Shown in pieces: positions 7,280 through 13,237 of a stretch of 14,265 bases of DNA (its first letter is position 1; every line of letters starts with the position of its first letter). The notes beneath the pieces were generated by a model that saw only the letters and a program-made list of their open reading frames with translations, did no database searches and was not told where the DNA came from. The DNA is from Desulfobacterales bacterium (GTDB lineage: Bacteria > Desulfobacterota > DSM-4660 > Desulfatiglandales > JALVZP01): contig JAMOPX010000116.1 of assembly GCA_027064285.1 (NCBI GenBank), forward strand, positions 1-14,265, given 5' to 3'. A program made the position numbers and the translations under genes.

Positions 7280-8370
7280 CAGAGAACCTCTTTTAGAGCA
7301 GAAATAAACTTTTCATTCTCTTCTTTTAATCCAACCGTAATCCTTATATATTCTGGAAGTCCATAAGCCTCCATAGAGCGGACAATGACACCTTTTTTTA
7401 GCAAGAGTTCATATACTTTTCTTGCACCACTTGGAACCTTAATAAGAAAAAAATTCGTTACAGAAGGTATGTATTCCAATCCTATCTTTTTTAACTCTTT
7501 ATAAAGATATTTTTTTCCATTTTCTATAATAGAAATGGTCTTTTTTATAAATTCCTCATCATCCAAAGCAGCTAATGCCCCCTCCTGGGCAAGCAGATTC
7601 ACATTAAATGGCTGTCTTACTCTTTCCATATAATCTATAAGGAGCTTAGAGCCAAATCCATATCCAATCCTAAGCCCTGCAAGACCATATATCTTTGAAA
7701 AGGTTCTCATTACTAAAATAAGTGAATGATATTCTAACATCTCAGCTCCATTTGCTATATCGGCACTCTGAGCAAATTCTATATATGCCTCATCTAAGAC
7801 TACTATAATATCCTTCGGAATAGAATTAAGAAAATCTTTTAGCTGGTCTTTTTTTATAGCCTGTCCTGTAGGATTATTCGGATTATTTAAAAATATAATT
7901 TTGGTTTTCGGTGAAATAGATTTTGTCACTGCTTCAAGATCAATATCAAATCCTTTAAGGGGCACAGATGTTATTTGACCGCCTGATCCTTTTACTATTT
8001 TTTCATATACCAAAAAAGTAGGAAATGGCTGAATAACCTCTTCGCCGGGCAAAAGAAATGTCCTGACAACAAGTTCAATTAATTCATTTGAGCCATTTCC
8101 TATGATGATCTGATCAGTTGGTCGTCCAAGTTTATTAGAAAGCTTGCGCTTTAAATAAAAAGCACTTCCATCCGGATACCTGTTTAGATCTTTTAGCCTT
8201 TTTTTTATTGCTTCTACTGCCATCGGAGATGGTCCAAGAGGATTCTCATTTGAGGCAAGTTTTATAATGGATTCTTTTTTAATGTTCACCTCTCTGGCCA
8301 ATTCCTCAATGGGCTTTCCAGGAGGATACGGAACCAGATGTTCAATCTCTTCCCTTGTTAGCTTTTTCAT
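7279..8370 (-). CDS. hisC: Histidinol-phosphate aminotransferase
   Basis: A PLP-dependent class I/II aminotransferase that converts imidazole-acetol phosphate to histidinol phosphate in histidine synthesis. Homologues in such operons can also act on aromatic amino-acid precursors. Visible motifs are LASNENPLGPSP (38-49), NNPNNPTG (162-169), LDEAYIEF (192-199) and the PLP-lysine segment TFSKIYGLAGLRIGYG with K226. The length of 363 residues fits. The ATG at 8370 has GAGG 9 bases upstream and lies inside the 3' end of the preceding glycosyltransferase gene (29-base overlap). No other his genes are present. Beside cmk and rpsA this position is often taken by aromatic-pathway genes, so an aromatic aminotransferase role is possible. 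Confidence 0.92.
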   Translation of the reverse strand: MKKLTREEIEHLVPYPPGKPIEELAREVNIKKESIIKLASNENPLGPSPMAVEAIKKRLKDLNRYPDGSAFYLKRKLSNKLGRPTDQIIIGNGSNELIELVVRTFLLPGEEVIQPFPTFLVYEKIVKGSGGQITSVPLKGFDIDLEAVTKSISPKTKIIFLNNPNNPTGQAIKKDQLKDFLNSIPKDIIVVLDEAYIEFAQSADIANGAEMLEYHSLILVMRTFSKIYGLAGLRIGYGFGSKLLIDYMERVRQPFNVNLLAQEGALAALDDEEFIKKTISIIENGKKYLYKELKKIGLEYIPSVTNFFLIKVPSGARKVYELLLKKGVIVRSMEAYGLPEYIRITVGLKEENEKFISALKEVL

Positions 8371-9592
8371 TGCAAATTACCTCTTTCAATAGTGGTATTA
8401 ATTTTCTTTTACATATGTTTTCTAAAGTATACTCTCTTATACTCTTTTTAAACATCTTATGAGTATTGGTCCTTGCCAAATATTCTAATATCTTTCCTGC
8501 TACAATCATAGGAGGGTCTTCTAATCTGAAAAAACACACATCCTCCCCTATCTCCTCAAAAGGGGGGATCTGGGAACAGGCAATAGGAAGTTTTATCATC
8601 CCTGCCTCTAAAAGTGGAAGTCCAAATCCTTCATCCTTGCTTGGCATAAGCAACATGTCTGCCATAAGATACAGATCTCGAATAAGAATCCTGTCTAAAA
8701 TAAGCTTCTCTCCATTCTTAAAAACATATTCTGCCAATATAGCTATGTTATCAGAAAGGCCTAAGTTATTTATCCAATATCTTAGTCTTCTATAATAAGA
8801 AACAGCCTTTTTCTCATGAGGATCATAAGCGCCTGTAAGTAAAAACAATATATCATATCCAGCAAGCTTTATTCCCCGGACAACATGAATAGAAAGCTCA
8901 ATATTCTTTCTGGGTGTAATTCTGGATGGTTGCACAAAAACAAGATCTCTTTCAAACAATCTAAGCTCTTCTGCCAGCCTAACTGATTTTTCATTTAAAT
9001 AGAAGAAGCTTACAAGATCTATTCCATTGGGAATCACATGCCAGTTAGCATTAATTCCTTTTTCTTTAAACAACCTTTTTCTGGACTCAGAAATCGTTAC
9101 ATACCATATAAGAGGATGAGGCTTTTTTAGAATATCCCATGGCTCTTTATCCAAAAATTCTGCATAATGAGGATAAAAATAGGGTGAATCGTGTGCCCAG
9201 CTTATTACTGGAACCTTTCTCAGTTCCGCAAACCTTCTTAACCCAAGAGTAAGGGAAAGATTAAAAGGCATATGTAGTACATTGTGAGCTATAATAACAT
9301 CCAGATCCTTAGACCATTTTTTTATTATCTCAAGTATCTTTTCACTTGTCTCTTTCAGTAATTTTCTATCACCTCTTTTTACTTTATCATGCAAGTTATT
9401 TATAAAACTATTGTTCGAAGAAATAAGAGGCTCTATATGAACTGAATAAGGCAGGCTTTCATCTCCACCCATTCCTGCAAGCACTTTTACTGAATGCCCC
9501 AGTCTCTTAAGTATTATTGCCTGATTATTTAAAACCTCTTCTACTCCACCCACAATAGGTGGACATGAATAGTGAATAAGCCCGATCTTCAT
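8342..9592 (-). CDS. GT4-type glycosyltransferase (second of a pair)
   Basis: A retaining GT-B glycosyltransferase with an N-terminal acceptor domain starting MKIGLIHYSCPPIVGGVE, which includes the glycine-rich loop. The C-terminal donor domain is marked by QPSRITPRKNIE (221-232, conserved R and K for the donor phosphate) and the E-x7-E motif EGFGLPLLE (321-329). No membrane segment or signal is seen, so it is a cytosolic or peripheral enzyme. The acceptor and sugar cannot be read from the sequence. Its ATG follows directly on the TAG of the upstream glycosyltransferase (TAGATG, no gap), so the two are almost certainly made together. The 3' end overlaps hisC by 29 bases. Confidence 0.88.
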   Translation of the reverse strand: MKIGLIHYSCPPIVGGVEEVLNNQAIILKRLGHSVKVLAGMGGDESLPYSVHIEPLISSNNSFINNLHDKVKRGDRKLLKETSEKILEIIKKWSKDLDVIIAHNVLHMPFNLSLTLGLRRFAELRKVPVISWAHDSPYFYPHYAEFLDKEPWDILKKPHPLIWYVTISESRKRLFKEKGINANWHVIPNGIDLVSFFYLNEKSVRLAEELRLFERDLVFVQPSRITPRKNIELSIHVVRGIKLAGYDILFLLTGAYDPHEKKAVSYYRRLRYWINNLGLSDNIAILAEYVFKNGEKLILDRILIRDLYLMADMLLMPSKDEGFGLPLLEAGMIKLPIACSQIPPFEEIGEDVCFFRLEDPPMIVAGKILEYLARTNTHKMFKKSIREYTLENICKRKLIPLLKEVICNEKANKGRD

Positions 9593-10843
9593 CTATTTCC
9601 TCTCAAAGGAGTTAATCAGATAGAGAAGCTTTTTTTCGAGCACCTCAAATGAAAAATATCTTCTTCCTATATCATAGTTCTTTTCCACAGATGAAATTAA
9701 TCTGCTTGGCCTAAGAAAATCCATAAGCTGCTCTACTATCTCTTTTGTAATAAAGGATTCAAATTTTATTACATCAAAGCCATAGGGTTCAATATCTTCT
9801 ACAAATATAGAATATCTATTAACTATTATTGGCTTTTTAAAGTATACTGCTTCTAAGAAAGCATTTCCAAAGCCTTCATATCCAGAAGGATAACTTACTA
9901 TATCTGCAGCCTGATATGCATCATCAATACTGTATTCTCTATCAGACCTTGCCCCAAACATCCTAATAGGGCCTACTTTATCTCCTATGAATATAAGCTC
10001 TACACCTAATCTCTCTGCATATTCTTCTATCCTCTTTTGATACACATCTCCTTCATCTCCTGATTCATGGGATATTACCAAACGCTTCTTTTTTACATCT
10101 AACAGGCTCACCAACTCCACACTTCTCTCTATCCATTTTCGAGGAACAATCCTTGTGGGCTGAAGCACAAAAAGATCCTCATCGCTAAAGCCGAGTTCCT
10201 CTCTGAGCTGGGTTGCCTTTGGATTCTGTTCATAAGGTGGATTTGCAAAGTCAAAAACATTTGGAATAACTATATTACTTACCCCTCTTTGATAACTTAA
10301 CTGTCTTGAGGCCATAGAGTTGATTACCACATGTCTTATAAAAGGAAGATTGGGAGGAAAAGCATAAAGAATATAATCTTGAACCGCATTTACTAAGAAT
10401 CTTTTTCTTTCCCATGAAAAGTCATGATGATGAGCAATACATGGGATTCCTGTCTCTGCAATAAATTCTGTAATAGCAATTCCAAGAGGAATATTTAAGG
10501 GTATAGCAAGTGCATTTTCAGGAATAATAAGATCTATCTTAAATTCCTCATAAAATTCATATAATTTCTCTTTTAATTCTTTGGCAATAGTGTGGATTTT
10601 TTCTGTAAGCCATCCTTCTCTTCTTGTCTTTCCAAATACTGATTCGTTTATTTCTACTATATCTTCATGTTCAAAATGTGCCTTTGGCTCTAATAAAGAA
10701 TGGTCTTCTGGAGTGTCCAATTTACCTGCAAAGTAGAAGCATTCAAATCCATTTCTTTCCAGCACCTTAACCCATTTATAGGTTTCTAAGGAAACTCCAT
10801 CTGTACCCGCAATCCTAGTAGAGATAAAACCTATTCTTCTCAT
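9593..10843 (-). CDS. GT4-type glycosyltransferase (first of a pair)
   Basis: A GT-B retaining glycosyltransferase of 416 residues, the same length as its partner. The N-terminus MRRIGFISTRIAGTDGVSLE is the acceptor-side loop, and CIAHHHDFSWER (135-146) is another conserved acceptor-domain segment. QPTRIVPRKWIE (228-239) and EGFGNAFLE (323-331) mark the donor-binding domain. The N-terminal motif resembles cytosolic enzymes that glycosylate small acceptors, such as the glycerate-glycoside synthases that make thermophile osmolytes. This is only a possible direction. The ATG overlaps the stop of a short upstream frame (ATGA), and only a weak AAGG lies close before it. It is the first recognisable gene of the minus-strand train. 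Confidence 0.88.
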   Translation of the reverse strand: MRRIGFISTRIAGTDGVSLETYKWVKVLERNGFECFYFAGKLDTPEDHSLLEPKAHFEHEDIVEINESVFGKTRREGWLTEKIHTIAKELKEKLYEFYEEFKIDLIIPENALAIPLNIPLGIAITEFIAETGIPCIAHHHDFSWERKRFLVNAVQDYILYAFPPNLPFIRHVVINSMASRQLSYQRGVSNIVIPNVFDFANPPYEQNPKATQLREELGFSDEDLFVLQPTRIVPRKWIERSVELVSLLDVKKKRLVISHESGDEGDVYQKRIEEYAERLGVELIFIGDKVGPIRMFGARSDREYSIDDAYQAADIVSYPSGYEGFGNAFLEAVYFKKPIIVNRYSIFVEDIEPYGFDVIKFESFITKEIVEQLMDFLRPSRLISSVEKNYDIGRRYFSFEVLEKKLLYLINSFERK

Positions 10844-11088
10844 AAACCTTGGTTAACAAAACTGCACATTAGTGCAATTTTGGGTGGGGTATTTGTATTC
10901 CGCCTCTTCAGGATGGTCAGCCCCACCTGGCGGTTTTTGACCATTATAGCCCCTGCAGCAGGTGCAGGAACTCCTCCCTTTTCCATCCTCTCCCACAAGG
11001 CCTTAGAACCAATACTGGTTTCAAGGGTGAGAAGTATCTTGTATAAAACTTTCCAGCTTTTTCGCCTTATCTTTAAAAAACCCCTCAC
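10840..11088 (-). CDS. Doubtful 82-codon ORF overlapping the glycosyltransferase start
   Basis: A short basic frame beginning with GTG at 11088, with AAGGA 8 bases upstream, and ending in TGA inside ATGA with the next gene's start. Start signal and overlap argue for translation and coupling. Against it: the second half uses codons rare in the neighbours (CTG, GTG, GGG, CGG, CGC), the sequence matches no family I know, and it coincides with a G+C-rich island of inverted repeats. Another minus frame (about 11138-11018) also reads like protein (GLWKESVCEGFFKDKAKKLE) before a stop. This could mean a frameshifted relic of an acquired gene. A leader peptide or a chance frame over a structured RNA are alternatives. 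Confidence 0.25.
   Translation of the reverse strand: MRGFLKIRRKSWKVLYKILLTLETSIGSKALWERMEKGGVPAPAAGAIMVKNRQVGLTILKRRNTNTPPKIALMCSFVNQGL
10862..11032. other. G+C-rich island with multiple inverted repeats, candidate structured RNA or leader
   Basis: This is the only clearly G+C-rich noncoding stretch in an AT-rich window. Complementary pairs, all perfect: TGCAC 10863-10867 with GTGCA 10872-10876; GGTGGGG 10883-10889 with CCCCACC 10921-10927; CCGCC 10900-10904 with GGCGG 10929-10933; ATGGTCA 10913-10919 with TGACCAT 10938-10944; AGGATGG 10910-10916 with CCATCCT 10983-10989; CCTGCA 10952-10957 with TGCAGG 10963-10968. A longer stem-loop spans 11001-11026 (CCTT/AAGG and AACCA/TGGTT, loop ATAC), with outer pairs at 10989-10996 and 11027-11032. 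The second, third and fourth pairs cross each other, so they imply a pseudoknot or alternative folds. The strand is undecided. On the minus strand it would be the glycosyltransferase leader. It does not match RNase P, tmRNA, SRP RNA or any riboswitch core I know. Confidence 0.45.
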
Positions 11089-11149
11089 AGACTGATTCCT
11101 TCCAGAGGCCTGATTTCGGGTAGTGCTTTATCATCCCTGAAAGTTTCTA

Positions 11150-11192
11150 TTATAGTATTTTGCAAAATTTGATATTTTGCAGAATACTATAA
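11150..11192. repeat. Long near-perfect AT-rich inverted repeat (hairpin)
   Basis: The arms 11150-11168 and 11174-11192 pair over 19 positions with a single T-G wobble (11160 with 11182), around the 5-base loop TTGAT. The inner arm is TGCAAAAT/ATTTTGCA and the outer arm ATAGTATT/AATACTAT. No T-run follows on either strand, so it is not a standard terminator. It could be an operator, an RNA stabiliser in the minus-strand leader, or a small palindromic repeat element. Confidence 0.7.
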
Positions 11193-11281
11193 ATCTCACT
11201 CTGCATTGAAGTATTATACTATTTGCTTATGAAACAGCAATGTTGTGTCATACAAACATTCTGGATTTTACTTTCTTTTAT

Positions 11282-11310
11282 AATATAGCTTTATTGTAAG
11301 CAATAAGCAA
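11282..11310 (-). promoter_or_regulatory. Candidate promoter for the glycosyltransferase-hisC-cmk-rpsA train
   Basis: On the minus strand, TTGCTT (11310-11305), a 17-bp spacer and TATATT (11287-11282) form a reasonable sigma-70 type promoter. Transcription would start near 11275, giving about 430 nt of leader before the glycosyltransferase start at 10843. That leader would contain both the AT-rich hairpin and the G+C-rich structured island. An additional TATAAT on the same strand at 11154-11149 lacks a good -35. Confidence 0.35.
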
Positions 11311-11392
11311 TTATTATCATCTTTCTTTCTGCTGGTTTGCCGCTTTTTCTTAATAGAGGGCTTAGTTATATTACAGATGAGATCATTTCTTC

Positions 11393-11420
11393 TTGACCTA
11401 AACAAGTAAGGTCTGATAAA
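11393..11420 (+). promoter_or_regulatory. Candidate rpsT promoter
   Basis: TTGACC (11393-11398), a 16-bp spacer and GATAAA (11415-11420) precede rpsT, giving a leader of about 25 nt. The spacer holds an inverted repeat, GACCT (11395-11399) and AGGTC (11409-11413). An alternative perfect -10, TATAAT (11279-11284), has no matching -35. Confidence 0.4.
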
Positions 11421-11436
11421 TTTCTTACCAAAAATT

Positions 11437-11444
11437 GAGGAGGG
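11437..11444 (+). promoter_or_regulatory. Ribosome binding site deciding the rpsT TTG start
   Basis: GAGGAGGG lies 7 bases before TTG at 11452. There is no upstream in-frame ATG, and the following residues (PNHKSALKR) match the usual S20 N-terminus, so the non-ATG start is well supported. Confidence 0.8.
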
Positions 11445-11451
11445 ATCAAAG

Positions 11452-11736
11452 TTGCCAAATCATAAATCTGCTCTAAAAAGAATGAGACAAAATGAAAAGA
11501 GAAGGCTTAGAAATAAAGCCTATAAAACAAGGGTAAAAAATGTGATCAAAAAGGTCAAATTCTTTGTAGAAAAGAAAGATATAGAAAATGCTACTAAAAG
11601 CCTCTCAGAAGCGATTTCTTTAATACAAAAGGTGTCAGGTAAAGGGATAATTCATAAAAACAACGCATCTAGAAAGATTTCTAAACTTGCATGTTTGGTA
11701 AATACCCTAAAAGCAGAAATTAAAGGGTCTTCTTAA
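11452..11736 (+). CDS. rpsT: 30S ribosomal protein S20
   Basis: A small basic helical protein that binds 16S rRNA early in 30S assembly. The N-terminus (M)PNHKSALKRMRQNEKRR, the central helix and the GKGIIHKNNASRKISKL segment are the S20 signature. The 94 residues are slightly longer than the common 85-90. Translation starts at TTG behind a strong Shine-Dalgarno site. It is a single gene flanked by its own promoter, convergent with holA, with 2 bp between the stop codons. The UUG start recalls E. coli rpsT, where the UUG takes part in translational autoregulation. Whether that applies here is inference. Confidence 0.97.
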   Translation: MPNHKSALKRMRQNEKRRLRNKAYKTRVKNVIKKVKFFVEKKDIENATKSLSEAISLIQKVSGKGIIHKNNASRKISKLACLVNTLKAEIKGSS

Positions 11737-11747
11737 AATTAAGAAGA
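11728..11747. repeat. Inverted repeat spanning the convergent rpsT and holA stop codons
   Basis: Nine-base perfect arms, TCTTCTTAA and TTAAGAAGA, surround a central AA. Each arm encodes the last two serine codons and the TAA stop of one gene, so both proteins end in Ser-Ser. It could form a weak stem at the 3' end of either transcript. There is no U-tract, so it is not a convincing intrinsic terminator. Confidence 0.6.
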
Positions 11748-12704
11748 TAAAGATATAATCAACCGTTCTAATACCAAAAGAGGGGGTCTTCCAGCTTTGA
11801 TGAAGGAGTCTGCTTCTATGAATAGATCAAATGCTTTTTGTATCTCTTCTTCTGTCCATAAGCGCGCTTGATCTATAAACTTATTTATCAGAAAAGAGTA
11901 AGGATGAAGTTCTTTTTGGAGTTTTTTTCTGTTTCCTGTTTTTAATATAAGCTTTGTTTTTTGCAAAAGAGTTAGTTGTCTAATTAACATGCTCAATACA
12001 GGAAGAGCCTTTTCTTTACCTTCTCTTTCTAAGTATCTACTTAGACTTTTAAGTGCTTCTGGAAGCCTTTTAAAAGAAACATTATCCATCAGATCAAATA
12101 TACTGTAGTCTCTACTTGGAGATACTATCAGTTTTATCTCTTCTACTCCTATTCCACCTTTATTTCCATAATAGGAGGATAGTTTTTGAAGTTCTGAATA
12201 TAGTTCATATAAATTATTTCCTACCATCAAAAATAAATATACACAAACATCCTGACTGATTTCCATTCCCATCTCTTTTGCCATTTTTTTTATCCATGCA
12301 ACTGTTTCTGTTTCATTTAACTGTTTAAAATGAATAGCATTTCCGGAATCTTTTATGTATTTAAAAAATTTTATTCTAAAGTCTGGTTTTTCTGCAAGGA
12401 AGACTATGGAAACAAAATCTGATGGGTTTTGAATATAATCTAAAAATCTATTCAACAGATCATTGCTCAGTTTATCTACATTCTTTATCACTGCTATTTT
12501 TTTGTCTGACATAAAAGGAAAAGAATTTATAAAGTTAAATACTGGCGATATGTCAGCAGAAATTTCATCGCCATAAAAGATTCTATAGTTTAATTCAGTA
12601 TTTTCTTTACCTAATAATCTATTTTTTAGTTCTTCTACAGCTCTGTTTTTTTGAAACTCATTTTCACCATAAAAAAGATAAAATGGAACAATCTTTTGAA
12701 ACAT
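11739..12704 (-). CDS. holA: DNA polymerase III subunit delta
   Basis: The delta subunit of the clamp loader, which opens the beta sliding clamp. The N-terminus PFYLFYGENEFQKNRAVEELK is the family's degenerate P-loop region. SFPFMSDKKIAVIKNVDKL (about 66-84) is the conserved strand and clamp-binding neighbourhood. The C-terminal helical collar carries LSMLIRQLTLLQKTKLIL and AGRPPLLVLERLIISL. The length of 321 residues is typical. The ATG shares one base with the lptE stop (TGATG), so the two are probably translationally coupled in a leuS-lptE-holA operon. Confidence 0.93.
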   Translation of the reverse strand: MFQKIVPFYLFYGENEFQKNRAVEELKNRLLGKENTELNYRIFYGDEISADISPVFNFINSFPFMSDKKIAVIKNVDKLSNDLLNRFLDYIQNPSDFVSIVFLAEKPDFRIKFFKYIKDSGNAIHFKQLNETETVAWIKKMAKEMGMEISQDVCVYLFLMVGNNLYELYSELQKLSSYYGNKGGIGVEEIKLIVSPSRDYSIFDLMDNVSFKRLPEALKSLSRYLEREGKEKALPVLSMLIRQLTLLQKTKLILKTGNRKKLQKELHPYSFLINKFIDQARLWTEEEIQKAFDLFIEADSFIKAGRPPLLVLERLIISLSS

Positions 12705-13228
12705 CAGAATCTTTCCATTGTGCGAAGATATATCCTTTCTGAAAACTGCTTTCCTATTGTCATAAGCGCCTGAGATTCATTATATCTTGTTGCAAGCGGA
12801 TCAGGACTTTGTGCAACAACATTGTATATTGCCCTTTCTCTGAATGTAGCTCTCCATATAACTTTTCCTGTTCTTCTGTCTACAAGTTTTGCTACCATTT
12901 TTATTTTAAGCCATCTGCTATTTGTAACTTCATAACTTCCTTCTCTTACAGTATAACTTATAGGGTCTCTTTTTATATCTACCACTTCTGTTACCAGTAC
13001 TGCATCTGCTTCATCCTGCGGAACTATCTTCAATCCAGAATGGCTTATAAATTGTTGTCTTATCATTTCTGTAAGTTTAGCCTCAAATCCTAAGAAAGAG
13101 GAGGGACTTTTAACCATAGGAATGGCTATACTTGATATGCTTAGATTTAAAGGCCTTTTTGTAGACTGAATCTGGTATCCACAGCCGTATAAAAATAAAA
13201 AGAATGTGAAAAAAAGAGCTTTTTTCAT
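12704..13228 (-). CDS. lptE: LPS-assembly lipoprotein LptE
   Basis: An outer-membrane lipoprotein that plugs and assists LptD in placing lipopolysaccharide on the cell surface. A lipoprotein signal peptide is clear: MKK, a hydrophobic stretch to residue 13, and lipobox LYGC with C16 as the lipidated cysteine, followed by the family-typical GYQ. FEAKLTEMIRQQFI and the later ADAVLVTEVVDI match the LptE fold, as does the position between leuS and holA. The length is 174 residues. No clear Shine-Dalgarno site precedes the ATG, and the start lies 9 bp after leuS, so re-initiation may be used. Confidence 0.88.
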   Translation of the reverse strand: MKKALFFTFFLFLYGCGYQIQSTKRPLNLSISSIAIPMVKSPSSFLGFEAKLTEMIRQQFISHSGLKIVPQDEADAVLVTEVVDIKRDPISYTVREGSYEVTNSRWLKIKMVAKLVDRRTGKVIWRATFRERAIYNVVAQSPDPLATRYNESQALMTIGKQFSERIYLRTMERF

Positions 13229-13237
13229 AACTTAAAT

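Noticed and set aside
6777..7307. 176-codon plus-strand frame opposite cmk
   Set aside because: It is antisense to a clearly conserved kinase and reads as a low-complexity shadow with no Shine-Dalgarno site.
10880..11095. 71-codon plus-strand frame over the G+C-rich island
   Set aside because: It starts with TTG, has no ribosome site, and is the mirror of the equally doubtful minus frame.
10860..11100. Island as RNase P RNA, tmRNA, SRP RNA, or a cobalamin or guanidine riboswitch
   Set aside because: None of the conserved cores I know for these classes (for example GAGGAAAGTCC of RNase P or the T-loop end of tmRNA) is present on either strand.
11728..11747. Intrinsic terminator between rpsT and holA
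   Set aside because: The stem is AT-rich and no U-tract follows on either strand, so only an inverted repeat is reported.
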